DNA of 64,000 nucleotides from Bacillus sp. Cs-700 (GTDB lineage: Bacteria; Bacillota; Bacilli; Bacillales; Guptibacillaceae). Under the pieces are notes generated by a model that had not been told where the DNA came from, did no database searches, and saw only the letters and a list, made by a program, of their open reading frames with translations. The position numbers were made by a program, and so were the translations under genes. Shown piece after piece: positions 44,271 through 53,510 of the stretch. The stretch's first letter is position 1; each line of letters begins with the position of its first letter. The DNA lies in contig NZ_CP041063.1 of NCBI RefSeq assembly GCF_011082085.1, positions 3,768,001 to 3,832,000 of the forward strand, read 5' to 3'.

Positions 44271-44698
44271 ACTGCTCCTTACCCTCCACAAGGAGTATTC
44301 GTTTTGTATAGGTACGCAAAAAGTTGATATCACAATAGAAAATGCCCCCGAATCATAAATCGATTTAGGGGCATTTTCTATTTTAATTCCACATCTTATT
44401 AACTCGAACCCTACTAAAAATCCATGTTGGGTGAAAGTAGCTACCGTAAGTCAAGAAGAATAAAAAGTAGCAATCCAAAGCATTTTGTATGCCCACTCGT
44501 TGTAGGTCTTTGTTCATATTAGCGAAGTGGTGGAGAAAATTCGCAGGTGACAGGCACCACGTTGTTACAATGTACAGAGAGGCGATTCATTAACTGCTGA
44601 AACTTAAGGTAAGCTTATTCGTATAGAGTAGTGTCAAAAAAATGGAATGTGGTTAATAATAAGCACTTACAGAACGTGTTTAGAAAGGGATTTTGTAT
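44271..44698. other. Intergenic region with terminator and a repeat copy
   Basis: 428 bases with no gene. Contents: a long terminator at 44334-44393 (AATAGAAAATGCCCC paired with GGGGCATTTTCTATT) and one copy of the GGTGACAGGCACC repeat at 44546-44558. Confidence 0.6.
44546..44558. repeat. Interspersed repeat GGTGACAGGCACC, copy 1
   Basis: Exact 13-mer, also at 46680-46692, with the 12-mer GGTGACAGGCAC at 48446-48457 and 50690-50701. The last two lie in a longer common stretch. Confidence 0.7.
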
Positions 44699-45421
44699 TT
44701 GAATAAACTACTTTTACTATTCATCGTAGGCTTTATAGGGTTAGCTCTAAGGTACTTGGTTTTAGGTGAATTTGAGGTAGACCAGCTCTTGTTGCTATTG
44801 AGCTTTCCTGTGGGAGCTATCCTAATTGTATTTATTATGAAGAGACAACAAAATAAGGACCGTTCATTTCAACCAGGAGTGGATGAAATACATATGGTAA
44901 CGCGATTAGGTGACAGAGTTTCGGAAGTGCCTAAGCAATTGTATGACCGACAAGAACTTCTTGGGTCTTACAAGCGGTTTTACAATAGCCGCTGGAAACG
45001 AGTTGTTGCGGACATTATGGATTCGCCAGGTCGCTGGTTTCTTAATCTGACGTTTTCGTCAGAAGATGGAAAAATCGTTCTTCTAGCGAAAAATGATAAG
45101 CCTCTAAGAGATACAACTGAATGGCTTATCTTGTTGAATGATAATGAGGTAGGCAAAATTCAAATGGACTACTCTGTCAAAAATGTGGCAACTTTAAATG
45201 AAAGTCTCTATCTTGAATATCGTAATCAAACCTATCATTATACCTCATTTGGGATTGGAGCGACGACAAAGATTAGCACAAATAACGATACGATCGCTGA
45301 AGGAAAAAGAGCTGAATTAGGAAATTCAATCTATGCGTTAGATATAGATGATACGTATAAGGAAGAAGCTGAGATTTTATTTATGGGATTTGTCCTATTT
45401 AACTATCATTTTAGCCAATGA
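44699..45421 (+). CDS. Membrane-anchored protein, possibly tubby-C-like
   Basis: 240 aa from TTG 44699, eight bases after AAAGGGA; the earlier TTG at 44693 is too close to the site. Two helices (about 2-20, 28-45) anchor a cytoplasmic domain of ~180 residues rich in strands, with GRWFLNLTFSSEDGKIVLLAKNDKPLRDTTEWLILLNDNEVGKI resembling the LURP/tubby-C-like barrels found in Bacillus proteins. The family assignment is tentative. Confidence 0.55.
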   Translation: MNKLLLLFIVGFIGLALRYLVLGEFEVDQLLLLLSFPVGAILIVFIMKRQQNKDRSFQPGVDEIHMVTRLGDRVSEVPKQLYDRQELLGSYKRFYNSRWKRVVADIMDSPGRWFLNLTFSSEDGKIVLLAKNDKPLRDTTEWLILLNDNEVGKIQMDYSVKNVATLNESLYLEYRNQTYHYTSFGIGATTKISTNNDTIAEGKRAELGNSIYALDIDDTYKEEAEILFMGFVLFNYHFSQ

Positions 45422-45473
45422 GAGTGTGCCCCTATGCACGATTAGAAAATAAGTTAGGTTCACTTCATTCCCC

Positions 45474-45489
45474 TGTTAGATAGCTAACA
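45474..45489. promoter_or_regulatory. 16-bp inverted repeat upstream of the L7/L12-like gene
   Basis: TGTTAG (45474-45479) and CTAACA (45484-45489) are exact arms with spacer ATAG, in the middle of the 136-base gap before the gene. Either a small operator or a hairpin. Confidence 0.3.
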
Positions 45490-45557
45490 AGCGACTCAGT
45501 TATCAATCTGGTGCTATTGTTAATTAGTTATTTTATCTTGAATCTGGAGGTTATCAA

Positions 45558-45830
45558 ATGACAGGAATTGTGGCGTTAGGCTTTGGGGTAAGTGTCTTTT
45601 ATCTTATTTTTCGAATAGGTGCTCAGATGAATCGTCTTAGTCTGCATATGAAAAGAATGAATGATCATCTAGATCGAATGGCACAGCACATGGGTTTACC
45701 TGAAGACCCCATCAATGAAGAACTGCGAGAGCTAATGAGAGAAGGAAGAATGGTAGAAGCGGTTAAAAGGACGAGAGAGGTTTTTGGGTTATCACTTGTG
45801 GAAGCAAAGCAATATGTAGATGGGCTTTAA
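45558..45830 (+). CDS. Membrane protein with ribosomal L7/L12-like C-terminal domain
   Basis: 90 aa. A hydrophobic N-terminus (about 2-17), a basic amphipathic helix (about 24-45), then LMREGRMVEAVKRTREVFGLSLVEAKQYVDGL, which matches the KxAIKxxREVTGLGLKEAKxxV fold of L7/L12. Small proteins of this kind occur widely in Firmicutes; their function is unknown. CTGGAGG precedes the ATG. Confidence 0.75.
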   Translation: MTGIVALGFGVSVFYLIFRIGAQMNRLSLHMKRMNDHLDRMAQHMGLPEDPINEELRELMREGRMVEAVKRTREVFGLSLVEAKQYVDGL

Positions 45831-45911
45831 AATAGCGGGGATATGTATATAGTTAGGTTAGTGCATGAGGAAAACCAGTATGGGTGTAAAAAGTTAATTC
45901 TTTCATGTTTC

Positions 45912-45940
45912 AAAGAGATCATTCATAGAATGATCTCTTT
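45912..45940. terminator. Terminator between converging genes
   Basis: AAAGAGATCATT and AATGATCTCTTT form a 12-bp stem with a 5-base loop. Confidence 0.75.
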
Positions 45941-46001
45941 TGTATGAAGGTAGTGAGGGGATAGATAAAAGCTAGTGAAATTGAGATTAGGATATTTAAA
46001 T

Positions 46002-47537
46002 TTAATTACGTATGACGACATATGGCCTCATCATTTCATAATCTTCGTGTTCTAAAATATGGCAGTGCCATACAAACAAGCCTGCATAAGGTGCGAACTT
46101 CATAATGATGCGCGTGATTTCGTTTGGGTTTGCGCGAACGGTATCTTTCCAACCGCGTTCATTCTCTTCCGGCTTCTTACGTAGTCCCGTTGGAACAATG
46201 ACCCCTTCTTGATCATATAAGTCCTTGTCAAAAGGCTGGCGATCAAGAATTTGAAAGCGAATAAGATGGAGATGAATCGGGTGAGTATTATTCGTGATAT
46301 TAATAAGATTCCAAATTTCCACGTCACCTAATCTAGGCTTTTCGGTGATTGGATCAGACCAAAGCTGATTGTCTAATAGATGAAGAGATCGATTGTATGA
46401 ATCGTTTCTCATGTTAAGTAGAAGGTTTCGTTGATTGTTTGCCTGGTGCTCGTTCATTGTTTCAAACTTGCCCAAGGAGCCTGGTATGACACTTTTCTCT
46501 TTATGAGAGAGCTCTTCTTTTACGCGAAATTGCATAATAATCCCGGTGGTTTTAGGATTCGGCAACTTTCCATTTGGATAGGATGATCGTGCATCATTGG
46601 TTAAGGTGATCACCTCTCCACTAGAACGACTGAAGTCCACCACGATGTCCACACGTTCGGCAGGAGCGACTAAAACGCGGGTGACAGGCACCGGACGTGG
46701 TAATAATCCTTGATCAGTACCTATTTGAGTAAAGGGAATGCCGTTTGAAAGAGCGAGACGATAGAATCGAGCATTTGCGCCATTCAGAATGCGAAACCGA
46801 TACTTGCGGGGTTCCACTTCTAAATAGGGCCATACTTTTCCATTCACAAGGTTCACTTTACCAAAAAACTCTCCAACAACAGAGGGCGAGACACCTGGTA
46901 CAGGGGGGGTTGGCTCTGAGGGATAATACAAAGAACCATCTTGATGAAACGAGCGATCTTGAATAATGAGTGGAAGATCATAAGGGCCTTCTGGTAAGCC
47001 AAGTGATCGTTCTTCCTCATCATGAATGATATACATTCCTGCAAGTCCGGCATAGATATTCAAGCGGGTTATCCCCATCGCATGATCGTGATACCAGAGG
47101 TTGGTAGCAGCTTGACGATTAGGATATTCATAAACAGGGTTGGTGAAAAAGGGGCCGAGTTGCTGAAACCCCTGTGTAAACCACGCTTCAGGGTATCCAT
47201 CGCTCGTATCAGGTGTTGACCCTCCGTGAAGATGTACGACTGTACGAACGTCTGGGACATCTACACCAGCTCCATGAACGGTGTGATCAATCGGAAGGAA
47301 ATGCCTGGTGGGAAGTTCGTTTTTCCAGAGAACACGAATAGGCTGATCCCGAAAGACGTGAAACGTAGGACCGGGAAATATCCCGTTATATCCCCAAATC
47401 TGAGTTGGTGGCAAATCTCGATGAAGTTTTTGCATGGTTTCTCTCATTGTCACTTCGTAGAAGGGGATGCCATTGGTGGTTTTAAGTGGTTGAATGGTCG
47501 GGATGATAGGGAGTCGATCCACAAACTTTTCGAGCAT
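46002..47537 (-). CDS. cotA: CotA-type spore-coat multicopper oxidase (laccase)
   Basis: 511 aa from the ATG at 47537 (AAAGGAG nine bases upstream); the B. subtilis CotA has 513. Copper sites: VVHLHGGS, WYHDHAMG, HPIHLH and WHCHILEHEDYEMM, the last holding the type 1 copper His, Cys and Met ligands. CotA oxidises phenols, makes a brown pigment and shields the spore; it has no signal peptide and is made in the mother cell. It is monocistronic, with no nearby coat cluster. A copy of the GGTGACAGGCACC repeat falls inside the coding sequence (46680-46692). Confidence 0.92.
   Translation of the reverse strand: MLEKFVDRLPIIPTIQPLKTTNGIPFYEVTMRETMQKLHRDLPPTQIWGYNGIFPGPTFHVFRDQPIRVLWKNELPTRHFLPIDHTVHGAGVDVPDVRTVVHLHGGSTPDTSDGYPEAWFTQGFQQLGPFFTNPVYEYPNRQAATNLWYHDHAMGITRLNIYAGLAGMYIIHDEEERSLGLPEGPYDLPLIIQDRSFHQDGSLYYPSEPTPPVPGVSPSVVGEFFGKVNLVNGKVWPYLEVEPRKYRFRILNGANARFYRLALSNGIPFTQIGTDQGLLPRPVPVTRVLVAPAERVDIVVDFSRSSGEVITLTNDARSSYPNGKLPNPKTTGIIMQFRVKEELSHKEKSVIPGSLGKFETMNEHQANNQRNLLLNMRNDSYNRSLHLLDNQLWSDPITEKPRLGDVEIWNLINITNNTHPIHLHLIRFQILDRQPFDKDLYDQEGVIVPTGLRKKPEENERGWKDTVRANPNEITRIIMKFAPYAGLFVWHCHILEHEDYEMMRPYVVIRN
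46680..46692. repeat. Interspersed repeat GGTGACAGGCACC, copy 2 (inside cotA)
   Basis: Same 13-mer as at 44546. Here it is coding, on the strand opposite to the gene. Confidence 0.55.
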
Positions 47538-47637
47538 GTGTGGCACTCCTTTCATTACTGTGCTTTTGTTTATCTTATGTTTGCATGTGAGGATCTATTT
47601 TTAATTTGTTTCGCGTGTAATGGTGAGAACAGAAATA

Positions 47638-47673
47638 ACCCCCTCCTTTTTCAATTGGAACAGGGAGGGGTGG
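47638..47673 (-). terminator. Possible terminator of the 2H phosphoesterase gene
   Basis: CCCCCTCC (about 47639-47646) pairs with GGGAGGGG (about 47663-47670); on the minus strand it is followed by TTATTTCT. Confidence 0.5.
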
Positions 47674-47704
47674 CTAGATCTATGTAGCGCACATTTAGCC
47701 AAGA

Positions 47705-48235
47705 TCAGCCAAGAGGGATTTCAAGTAGTGGCTCGTAGCGTTTGCTGTTAGGGCGTAGTTCGTAAACTTGCACGGATCTTACTAGAAAAGTAGGATACGG
47801 TGTTAACTCTTTCTCTGCCGCATGCGCCATATCGCTTAGCTCCTCTTTCGTTAAGCCATGCTGTTCTTTTCCGAGCGTGAGGTGAGCAACAAAGTTATTG
47901 AGCTCAAAATATTGGCTGATAAGTTTTGGGGGAGGAGAAATTGCTTTGACAATCGCTTCGTGTAAGGGATACAACTCATTAGATAGAACGCTTAAGTAAA
48001 GAATGTTATCTCCGAAATAGTTCGGTTTGGCGAGCGTGATGGTAAACGGCTGAAGGCTCTTACAAACCGTTCTTACTTTTTCTATCCATTCTTTATCCGG
48101 TGTTAAGCCGCCTTGTGCTTTGAGAGTAATGTGCGGTTCGACGATGAGGAGATCTTGCCATTTATGTTGGAAATGCTCGACCTTTTTTAGATAGTCGGGT
48201 GGTGGAGTGATACCGATAAAATACTGTGAGGGCAT
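47705..48235 (-). CDS. 2'-5' RNA ligase-like 2H phosphoesterase
   Basis: 176 aa. Two HxT motifs, H35-I-T37 and H120-L-T122, define the LigT/2H fold. The front YFIGITPPPDYLKKVEHF matches the YjcG/YtlP type of Bacillus 2H proteins. The substrate is unknown (cyclic nucleotides or RNA ends). AAAAGGA precedes the ATG. A second 2H protein lies at 6954-7505. Confidence 0.82.
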   Translation of the reverse strand: MPSQYFIGITPPPDYLKKVEHFQHKWQDLLIVEPHITLKAQGGLTPDKEWIEKVRTVCKSLQPFTITLAKPNYFGDNILYLSVLSNELYPLHEAIVKAISPPPKLISQYFELNNFVAHLTLGKEQHGLTKEELSDMAHAAEKELTPYPTFLVRSVQVYELRPNSKRYEPLLEIPLG

Positions 48236-48418
48236 AGAAATTCAGTCCTTTTGATAGATTTTAATCGTGAGTACCGTTTGATTACGTGTATGTGCTTCTT
48301 ATGCTGGTATCGCTGTTTAATTATAGTTATTATAACAAAATTTGGATTGGTAGAGTGTTTGGCTGGTTGCAGGCTACGAACATAGGGTATCATTGCTATA
48401 TCTTATCACTTTGCAAAT

Positions 48419-48461
48419 ATCGACAACATTCGCTCTAAATCGGGTGGTGACAGGCACTTAC
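48419..48461 (+). repeat. Extended GGTGACAGGCAC repeat, copy 3
   Basis: The stretch with TCGACAACATTCG, then CGGGTGGTGACAGGCACT, then TACAA matches the one at 50663-50705 with few differences. Both end 15-20 bases before a plus-strand start codon. Confidence 0.7.
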
Positions 48462-48475
48462 AAGGGGGTTCTATC

Positions 48476-50140
48476 ATGTCTTCAGAACTTGAATCGAATA
48501 TGGATCGCGATACGAAATCACCATTACCTAAGAAATTCATCTTACGAACTTCCTACTGGAAAGCCATTCAACTTCTTGCAGGGATAAATCTGCTCTTTAG
48601 TTTATTTTACCTCTCATTTCGAAATACAAGTCCAATTTGGAATGTGTTTGGGGTTATGTTTCTCTTCATGATTGTGATGAGCATCTTAGGTGTGCTCAGG
48701 CACCGCAAATTAACCATTTCGAGTGCACTGTATTTGATGTTTATTCCTTTTTCAATCGTTTTGATCGGCTTAATGAATTTTCAGCTATCAAATCAGTATC
48801 CGGGTGAAACAAGCATTCTACCGATTCTAATACCTAGTTTGTTCCTTCTGGTTCATGTAGTTACGTTGATTTTTGCCTGGACGATGGACAAGCAACGAAA
48901 AGAGGGAGTGAACAGTACCCCCCGTTGGTTTTCAGAGCTATTGATATGGGGAAATATCGTTGTATTATTCGCCGGACTCTTCACAAGCTCTCTGATTCTC
49001 TTTCGTTACGAAAACGGCGGCTACGCGCCTTACGTGAATCAGCTTGCCTTGTTTTACGCAATCGTATTATTAGCGAGCACCGTACTCGTTTTACAGGGAA
49101 GCAAGTCGTGGATAAGACCACGCCCATCATTGCGGAGGATCTTGATGATCGGTGGGTTTGCGATATCTTTTGTTCATTTCCTTCCGCTTCTATCTGTCCC
49201 GATTATCATTGATCAAGCGGAAGAACAGGTGGAAAATGCTTTTGCTCAGTGGGATTCCTCATCATTCCACTCGTCTGAATTTCAACAAACGCCATTTTCG
49301 CTTCCCGCTTATTTTCTTGGTATACCGCCTGCAGATGTGGAAGGGGAAAAGGATGTACTGTTTTATGAAGGGATGGGAGGAGTGGACGATGGCGTTGAGC
49401 TTCGCTTTGATTCTTTTCTTCCAAAAGAAAAAGATGGAAAGCTCCCAGTCTTAATACGCATTCATGGCGGATCATGGGCAAATGGAGATAAAGGTGATGC
49501 GAACGTCATGCAGCAAAATACGTATTTTGCTGAACAAGGGTATGCGGTATTTGATATTCAGTATGGGCTCACAACCCTAAGTTCCTATGGATTAAGCAGC
49601 AATGTTCCTGACCATGTGAGGGGACCATTTTCAATTGATGATCAAGTGCGTCATATTGGTCTTTTCACGCAGTATTTAACGGAGCATGCAGAGGAGTATG
49701 ATCTTGATCTTTCCACAACCTTTATTTCGGGTGGATCGGCGGGCGGTCATCTGGCGACGGCTAGCGCTCTCGCAATGACAGAAGGGAAGTACGGTGAATG
49801 GTTCTCGGAGGAACTGAAAGTGAAAGGTTTGATCCCTTACTATCCAGCGAACAAAGGGCCAGCGCTCGGCGGTATTCCTGGTAAGGAGGAACTTCTCTGG
49901 CCAGAACAGCTCGTTAGCGAAAATAGCCCGCCATCACTCCTTTTTCACGGTACGCACGATACTTACGTTGGTTATGAAACGGCGGCATCGTTTAAAGAAA
50001 CGTATGCAGAGAATGATAATAAAAAAGCCGCTGTGATTTATATGCCGTTTGGAAACCATGGCAGTGATTTTTACTTTGCAGGGTATTACAGCCAGACATT
50101 TACGTATTATATGGAAAGGTTTATGGCTTTGTATCGGTGA
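48476..50140 (+). CDS. Membrane-anchored alpha/beta-hydrolase (esterase)
   Basis: 554 aa. An N-terminal half of about six hydrophobic helices (residues about 25-245) precedes an external alpha/beta-hydrolase domain (about 290-550). Motifs: oxyanion HGGSWANGD, nucleophile SGGSAGGHLA, then FHGTHDTYVGYE (Asp) and FGNHGSDF (His). The arrangement resembles carboxylesterases of the BD-FAE/HSL kind fused to a membrane part. AAGGGGG precedes the ATG, with a repeat copy just upstream. Confidence 0.8.
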   Translation: MSSELESNMDRDTKSPLPKKFILRTSYWKAIQLLAGINLLFSLFYLSFRNTSPIWNVFGVMFLFMIVMSILGVLRHRKLTISSALYLMFIPFSIVLIGLMNFQLSNQYPGETSILPILIPSLFLLVHVVTLIFAWTMDKQRKEGVNSTPRWFSELLIWGNIVVLFAGLFTSSLILFRYENGGYAPYVNQLALFYAIVLLASTVLVLQGSKSWIRPRPSLRRILMIGGFAISFVHFLPLLSVPIIIDQAEEQVENAFAQWDSSSFHSSEFQQTPFSLPAYFLGIPPADVEGEKDVLFYEGMGGVDDGVELRFDSFLPKEKDGKLPVLIRIHGGSWANGDKGDANVMQQNTYFAEQGYAVFDIQYGLTTLSSYGLSSNVPDHVRGPFSIDDQVRHIGLFTQYLTEHAEEYDLDLSTTFISGGSAGGHLATASALAMTEGKYGEWFSEELKVKGLIPYYPANKGPALGGIPGKEELLWPEQLVSENSPPSLLFHGTHDTYVGYETAASFKETYAENDNKKAAVIYMPFGNHGSDFYFAGYYSQTFTYYMERFMALYR

Positions 50141-50171
50141 GTGTTTCGTGACTTTGGAAATAGAATAAAAA

Positions 50172-50220
50172 AAGAACCAGGTGTCCCTAAAGAGTGAGGG
50201 AAGTGCCTGGTTTTCTTTTT
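50172..50220. terminator. Hairpin terminator between converging genes
   Basis: AAGAACCAGG and CCTGGTTTTC enclose a second small stem (TCCCT with AGGGA); a T run follows. Confidence 0.65.
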
Positions 50221-50246
50221 AAGTCGATTTAAATCGGTTTCTAAGA

Positions 50247-50549
50247 TTAAACGAGACTAATGCCTATCCAGATAAAGTAAGCGATTACAGAAACGTTGAA
50301 TAGCGTAAAGAGTAATCCGATCGTCGCCCATCCTTTTTTCTCATCACTCGTTCGGTAGACAACAAATGCGAATAAAATAGACAGCACACAGCCCGCTAGA
50401 ATAACAAACATAATGGATATAGCAGCCGATTCACCGGAGCGAGAAGATACCGGATCAATCAGAAACATAGCGAGTGTTGTTAGAACACTGATGATATTGA
50501 ATAAAACCGTTCTCCACGTTGTTCTCTTTGAGCGGTAGGTGTAAAACAT
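50247..50549 (-). CDS. Small membrane protein of unknown function
   Basis: 100 aa with three hydrophobic helices (about 13-32, 42-63, 74-98) after a basic start (MFYTYRSKRTTWR). GAAAGGAG precedes the ATG. No recognised family. Confidence 0.6.
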   Translation of the reverse strand: MFYTYRSKRTTWRTVLFNIISVLTTLAMFLIDPVSSRSGESAAISIMFVILAGCVLSILFAFVVYRTSDEKKGWATIGLLFTLFNVSVIAYFIWIGISLV

Positions 50550-50662
50550 GTTGTTCTCCTTTCTAGCCTGTAGAATAGCCTGTCTATTATTATAGTGGAG
50601 TTAAAAGGTGAGCACAAACAGACGAGTGAAGGTAGTCCGAGGAAGAAAAAAAAATTACCGTA

Positions 50663-50705
50663 TTCGACAAATTCCGACTGAAACCGGGTGGTGACAGGCA
50701 CTACA
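50663..50705 (+). repeat. Extended GGTGACAGGCAC repeat, copy 4
   Basis: TCGACAAATTCCG, then CCGGGTGGTGACAGGCACT, then ACAAT. It is nearly the same as 48419-48461 and likewise lies before a start codon on the plus strand. Confidence 0.7.
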
Positions 50706-50724
50706 ATTATAAAGGGGTGAAAAA

Positions 50725-51903
50725 ATGAACAACTTCATAGGTGTTTTCTTCTATCTCCTCATCTTAGCGATCACTCTCTTGATCTACCGGAAGTCAGATG
50801 AATTCGAGTCTTATTTAGTATTGAAATTAATCGGCTACACGATTCTCGGAGGCTTTTCCTTTCAGTTTAATGAATGGAAGTTGCCTCTTGGATTCCTCAT
50901 TTACTTACTGTTTTTCACGAATATGAAAGTTAATGCAAAGGCCAAGAAGCGTGCGGTTTATTTAGGTTTAGTGATCTTCCTCGTATCAACAATCGTCCCA
51001 TGGGTACAAAATTACATATATGAGCAACCAAAAGAAGTTGCGGTACTGAACACTAACTTCTATGAAGGAAGTCTTGCGAAAGAATGGGAGAACATACATA
51101 GCAAACTAGGGAATAGAGGATATCCGGTCAAGGTCCTGGATTTCGATATGGCGCTCAGTGACGAAGGAGAGATCGAAGACTTAGATATGTACGTAGAAGA
51201 GAATGCAACGCGGGGAAAAGTTCACTATCATATTACCCTGTCCGATGAAGACAAGGAATTTATTGTAGAACGTAGAAAGGTTGGAACAGAGGGATTTCAT
51301 TTTGCTTCAGAAACCCTGACAGAAGGGGAGTTTTTCTTCAAACAGATTGATTTGCTTCAGAAACCTATGCTAAATGAAGAAGGCGTGGATACTTACTATT
51401 TATCTTCGAGTGGACAGAGAACGGATTATCCACAAACAAATGATGATTCTTATCTCATTGATACTGCCGGTAAGAGAGAAGTTAAGAATAGTGACTTACC
51501 GACTGATGCTATCGTCGTTGATATTTGCGATGGTGACTGTGATTATCGAGCGTATTTCCTTTTTGATGTGTTAGAGGGAATGCCTCCAATTTCGGAAGAC
51601 AACGTTCTTGATATCGCGCAACAACAATCATCTGAAATTAGGAGCTGGTTAATCAATCACACCGGGGATGGACTTGGACTAGAAAAAGATGGGGAATACT
51701 TCTTAACGAAAGATGGGAAAAAGGAGAAAGTAAGCAAAGAGACCTATTTTAAGGTATTAACAGAAACACCTGAAATAACAATCAACCACAACGAACCTAT
51801 GCTAGAAGTAACGGTGAAAAATCCTTATGGGGACGAGCCTCATCAAATGGAATTTACCTATAACAAAGAGTGGAGAGAAGTGAACTGGGTTCGTTTTCAA
51901 TAA
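50725..51903 (+). CDS. Membrane protein with extracytoplasmic domain, unknown function
   Basis: 392 aa. Three or four hydrophobic helices (about 4-22, 36-70, 77-95) are followed by a soluble domain of ~290 residues, rich in acidic and aromatic residues, with a notable DICDGDCDYRAYFLFDV string. I do not recognise the domain. AAAGGGGTG precedes the ATG. A small two-helix membrane gene follows 29 bases later, likely in the same transcript. Confidence 0.55.
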   Translation: MNNFIGVFFYLLILAITLLIYRKSDEFESYLVLKLIGYTILGGFSFQFNEWKLPLGFLIYLLFFTNMKVNAKAKKRAVYLGLVIFLVSTIVPWVQNYIYEQPKEVAVLNTNFYEGSLAKEWENIHSKLGNRGYPVKVLDFDMALSDEGEIEDLDMYVEENATRGKVHYHITLSDEDKEFIVERRKVGTEGFHFASETLTEGEFFFKQIDLLQKPMLNEEGVDTYYLSSSGQRTDYPQTNDDSYLIDTAGKREVKNSDLPTDAIVVDICDGDCDYRAYFLFDVLEGMPPISEDNVLDIAQQQSSEIRSWLINHTGDGLGLEKDGEYFLTKDGKKEKVSKETYFKVLTETPEITINHNEPMLEVTVKNPYGDEPHQMEFTYNKEWREVNWVRFQ

Positions 51904-51932
51904 GTTAAATGAATGACAAGCGAGGTGTCATG

Positions 51933-52136
51933 ATGCGGTATACAGTTGTTCGAAACTTGTATTTATTTCTAGGATGGTTTTATTTAGTAAGCGTGCTGCT
52001 TATTGCAGGCTATGCCTTTGTCTATGATTTAGGTTTACCTACTCTTTATTTTATCTGGATCATCGTAGGCGGGATCTTGCTGTTCATTTTTAGAAGAAAT
52101 ATGAAGCGAGTGATGAGAGAAAAACCAATAAAATAA
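51933..52136 (+). CDS. Small two-helix membrane protein
   Basis: 67 aa from the second of two adjacent ATGs (51930, 51933), which is better spaced from AGGTG. Helices at about 8-28 and 37-55; a basic end (RRNMKRVMREKPIK). Cotranscribed with the previous gene by position. Unknown function. Confidence 0.55.
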   Translation: MRYTVVRNLYLFLGWFYLVSVLLIAGYAFVYDLGLPTLYFIWIIVGGILLFIFRRNMKRVMREKPIK

Positions 52137-52165
52137 GTGCAGCGCACTATTGCAGTGACCACATG

Positions 52166-52213
52166 AAAAAATCGTTAACACTTCCTAGATTAAGTGTGTT
52201 GGCGGTTTTTTTA
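52166..52213 (+). terminator. Terminator after the small membrane gene
   Basis: TTAACACTT and AAGTGTGTTG form a stem followed, after GCGG, by seven T's. Confidence 0.55.
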
Positions 52214-52298
52214 TGATAAAAGGACATCTATTTACCCGCACATCCTTGGATATAGTACAATAAAACTGCACGATACAATTATTGGAAGTGGTGATGGA

Positions 52299-53510
52299 AT
52301 GAATCAAAACGTGTTAACCCTCCCTGCAAGCGGAACATGTAAGATCATTTACGAGCACAGCATCCATGCCTTTCCCCATCCCAGATTTCTAAAAGAAACA
52401 CCCTACGTCGCATTTCGAGAAAAGGGTGGCTTCATTGAAAAACTCTACACCGTTCGCAACCGCTTTGTTCTTAGCCCTCCCTACACCCTAACACAAGCAG
52501 AACTCGCCCATTTTGACCCGCACATTCAGCAGAGAATTCGTACCTATATCGAGGATCGCAAAAAGGGATTTGGTTTTGAGAAACCAGATCAAGCGTACAT
52601 GTTTTGGGTTCTTGACCTAGAAATAACGTTACCTCACCGTCCAAAAGTGACACCGAACACGCCAGGTCACCAGTACTTTGCGTATGAAGATTTCATATCC
52701 GGCGAACCATTGATTACAAGAAGCGGAACCGTCTCAAAATCCGGCGTCTTCGAGTACGATAACTTCAGAGACAATCTGTTGATCGATAAGTACAATCCCA
52801 TTCTATCCGCTATGAGAAGTATGAAAACAAAGCATTTAAGAAGTGAAAATAGTGAAGACGCCATTACCTGGAACGTGTTTAAATCGCTCCAACAAATCAA
52901 TCCTCAACACTGGTATCCTGAACTGATTGCAAAAGGAATCAATCAAACGAAATACGCCATAAAGCAACTAGTCCCAACTGATCAGCTACCTCACAATCTA
53001 ACCATCACTCTCTGGGAAACGATAAAACCGCCTTCAACTTTACTAGATAATCAGTTACCAGAAGGACCAACGGAAGTGGATGTCATCATTGAAAGTGAAG
53101 ATTTTGTCTGGTTTATTGAGGCGAAATTCATGTCCGACATTTCCACAAAAACATCTCATGATCATTCCAGAAACCAGGTTCTACTCAATATTGACGTTGG
53201 CTCCCATTATGCCAAAGGGAAAGAATTTTACTTTTCACTCCTTATCTTAGAAGATGCTATTTCGCCAATCGGTGTTTCAGCGGTAGAAACCTACAGCAGA
53301 GAACTAACGTTGAACACACAACAATTTCAGCGTCGCTTTCGCTCGAATCATCTTTCAAACGTTAAGGGCATAACCGTTTTTTATTGGCATGACTTTGTGG
53401 AGATCTTCAATAACTGTATGCAAGAGGTGGAGGATGCTTTTGAGCAGCTGATTTCAGCTCGTGCTTTTCACTGGATGGCCGAAAAGGTGGATCAAATGGT
53501 TAAAAAATAG
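52299..53510 (+). CDS. Solitary PD-(D/E)XK nuclease-like protein
   Basis: 403 aa from ATG 52299, with AAGTGGTGATGG upstream. The second half carries the restriction-enzyme-like core: E186 in SEDAITWNVF, D261 in TEVDVII and E274-A-K276 in FIEAKF, in the right order and spacing for a PD-(D/E)XK nuclease. The first half (about 1-170) is an unrecognised domain rich in aromatic residues. No methyltransferase, helicase or specificity gene is adjacent, so it is not an ordinary restriction system. It could be a defence, repair or mobile-element-derived nuclease. The neighbouring genes are housekeeping-like. Confidence 0.68.
   Translation: MNQNVLTLPASGTCKIIYEHSIHAFPHPRFLKETPYVAFREKGGFIEKLYTVRNRFVLSPPYTLTQAELAHFDPHIQQRIRTYIEDRKKGFGFEKPDQAYMFWVLDLEITLPHRPKVTPNTPGHQYFAYEDFISGEPLITRSGTVSKSGVFEYDNFRDNLLIDKYNPILSAMRSMKTKHLRSENSEDAITWNVFKSLQQINPQHWYPELIAKGINQTKYAIKQLVPTDQLPHNLTITLWETIKPPSTLLDNQLPEGPTEVDVIIESEDFVWFIEAKFMSDISTKTSHDHSRNQVLLNIDVGSHYAKGKEFYFSLLILEDAISPIGVSAVETYSRELTLNTQQFQRRFRSNHLSNVKGITVFYWHDFVEIFNNCMQEVEDAFEQLISARAFHWMAEKVDQMVKK

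Noticed and set aside
52194-52298. Longer N-terminus for the PD-(D/E)XK protein
   Set aside because: It runs through a terminator and no ribosome site precedes it; ATG 52299 is well placed.
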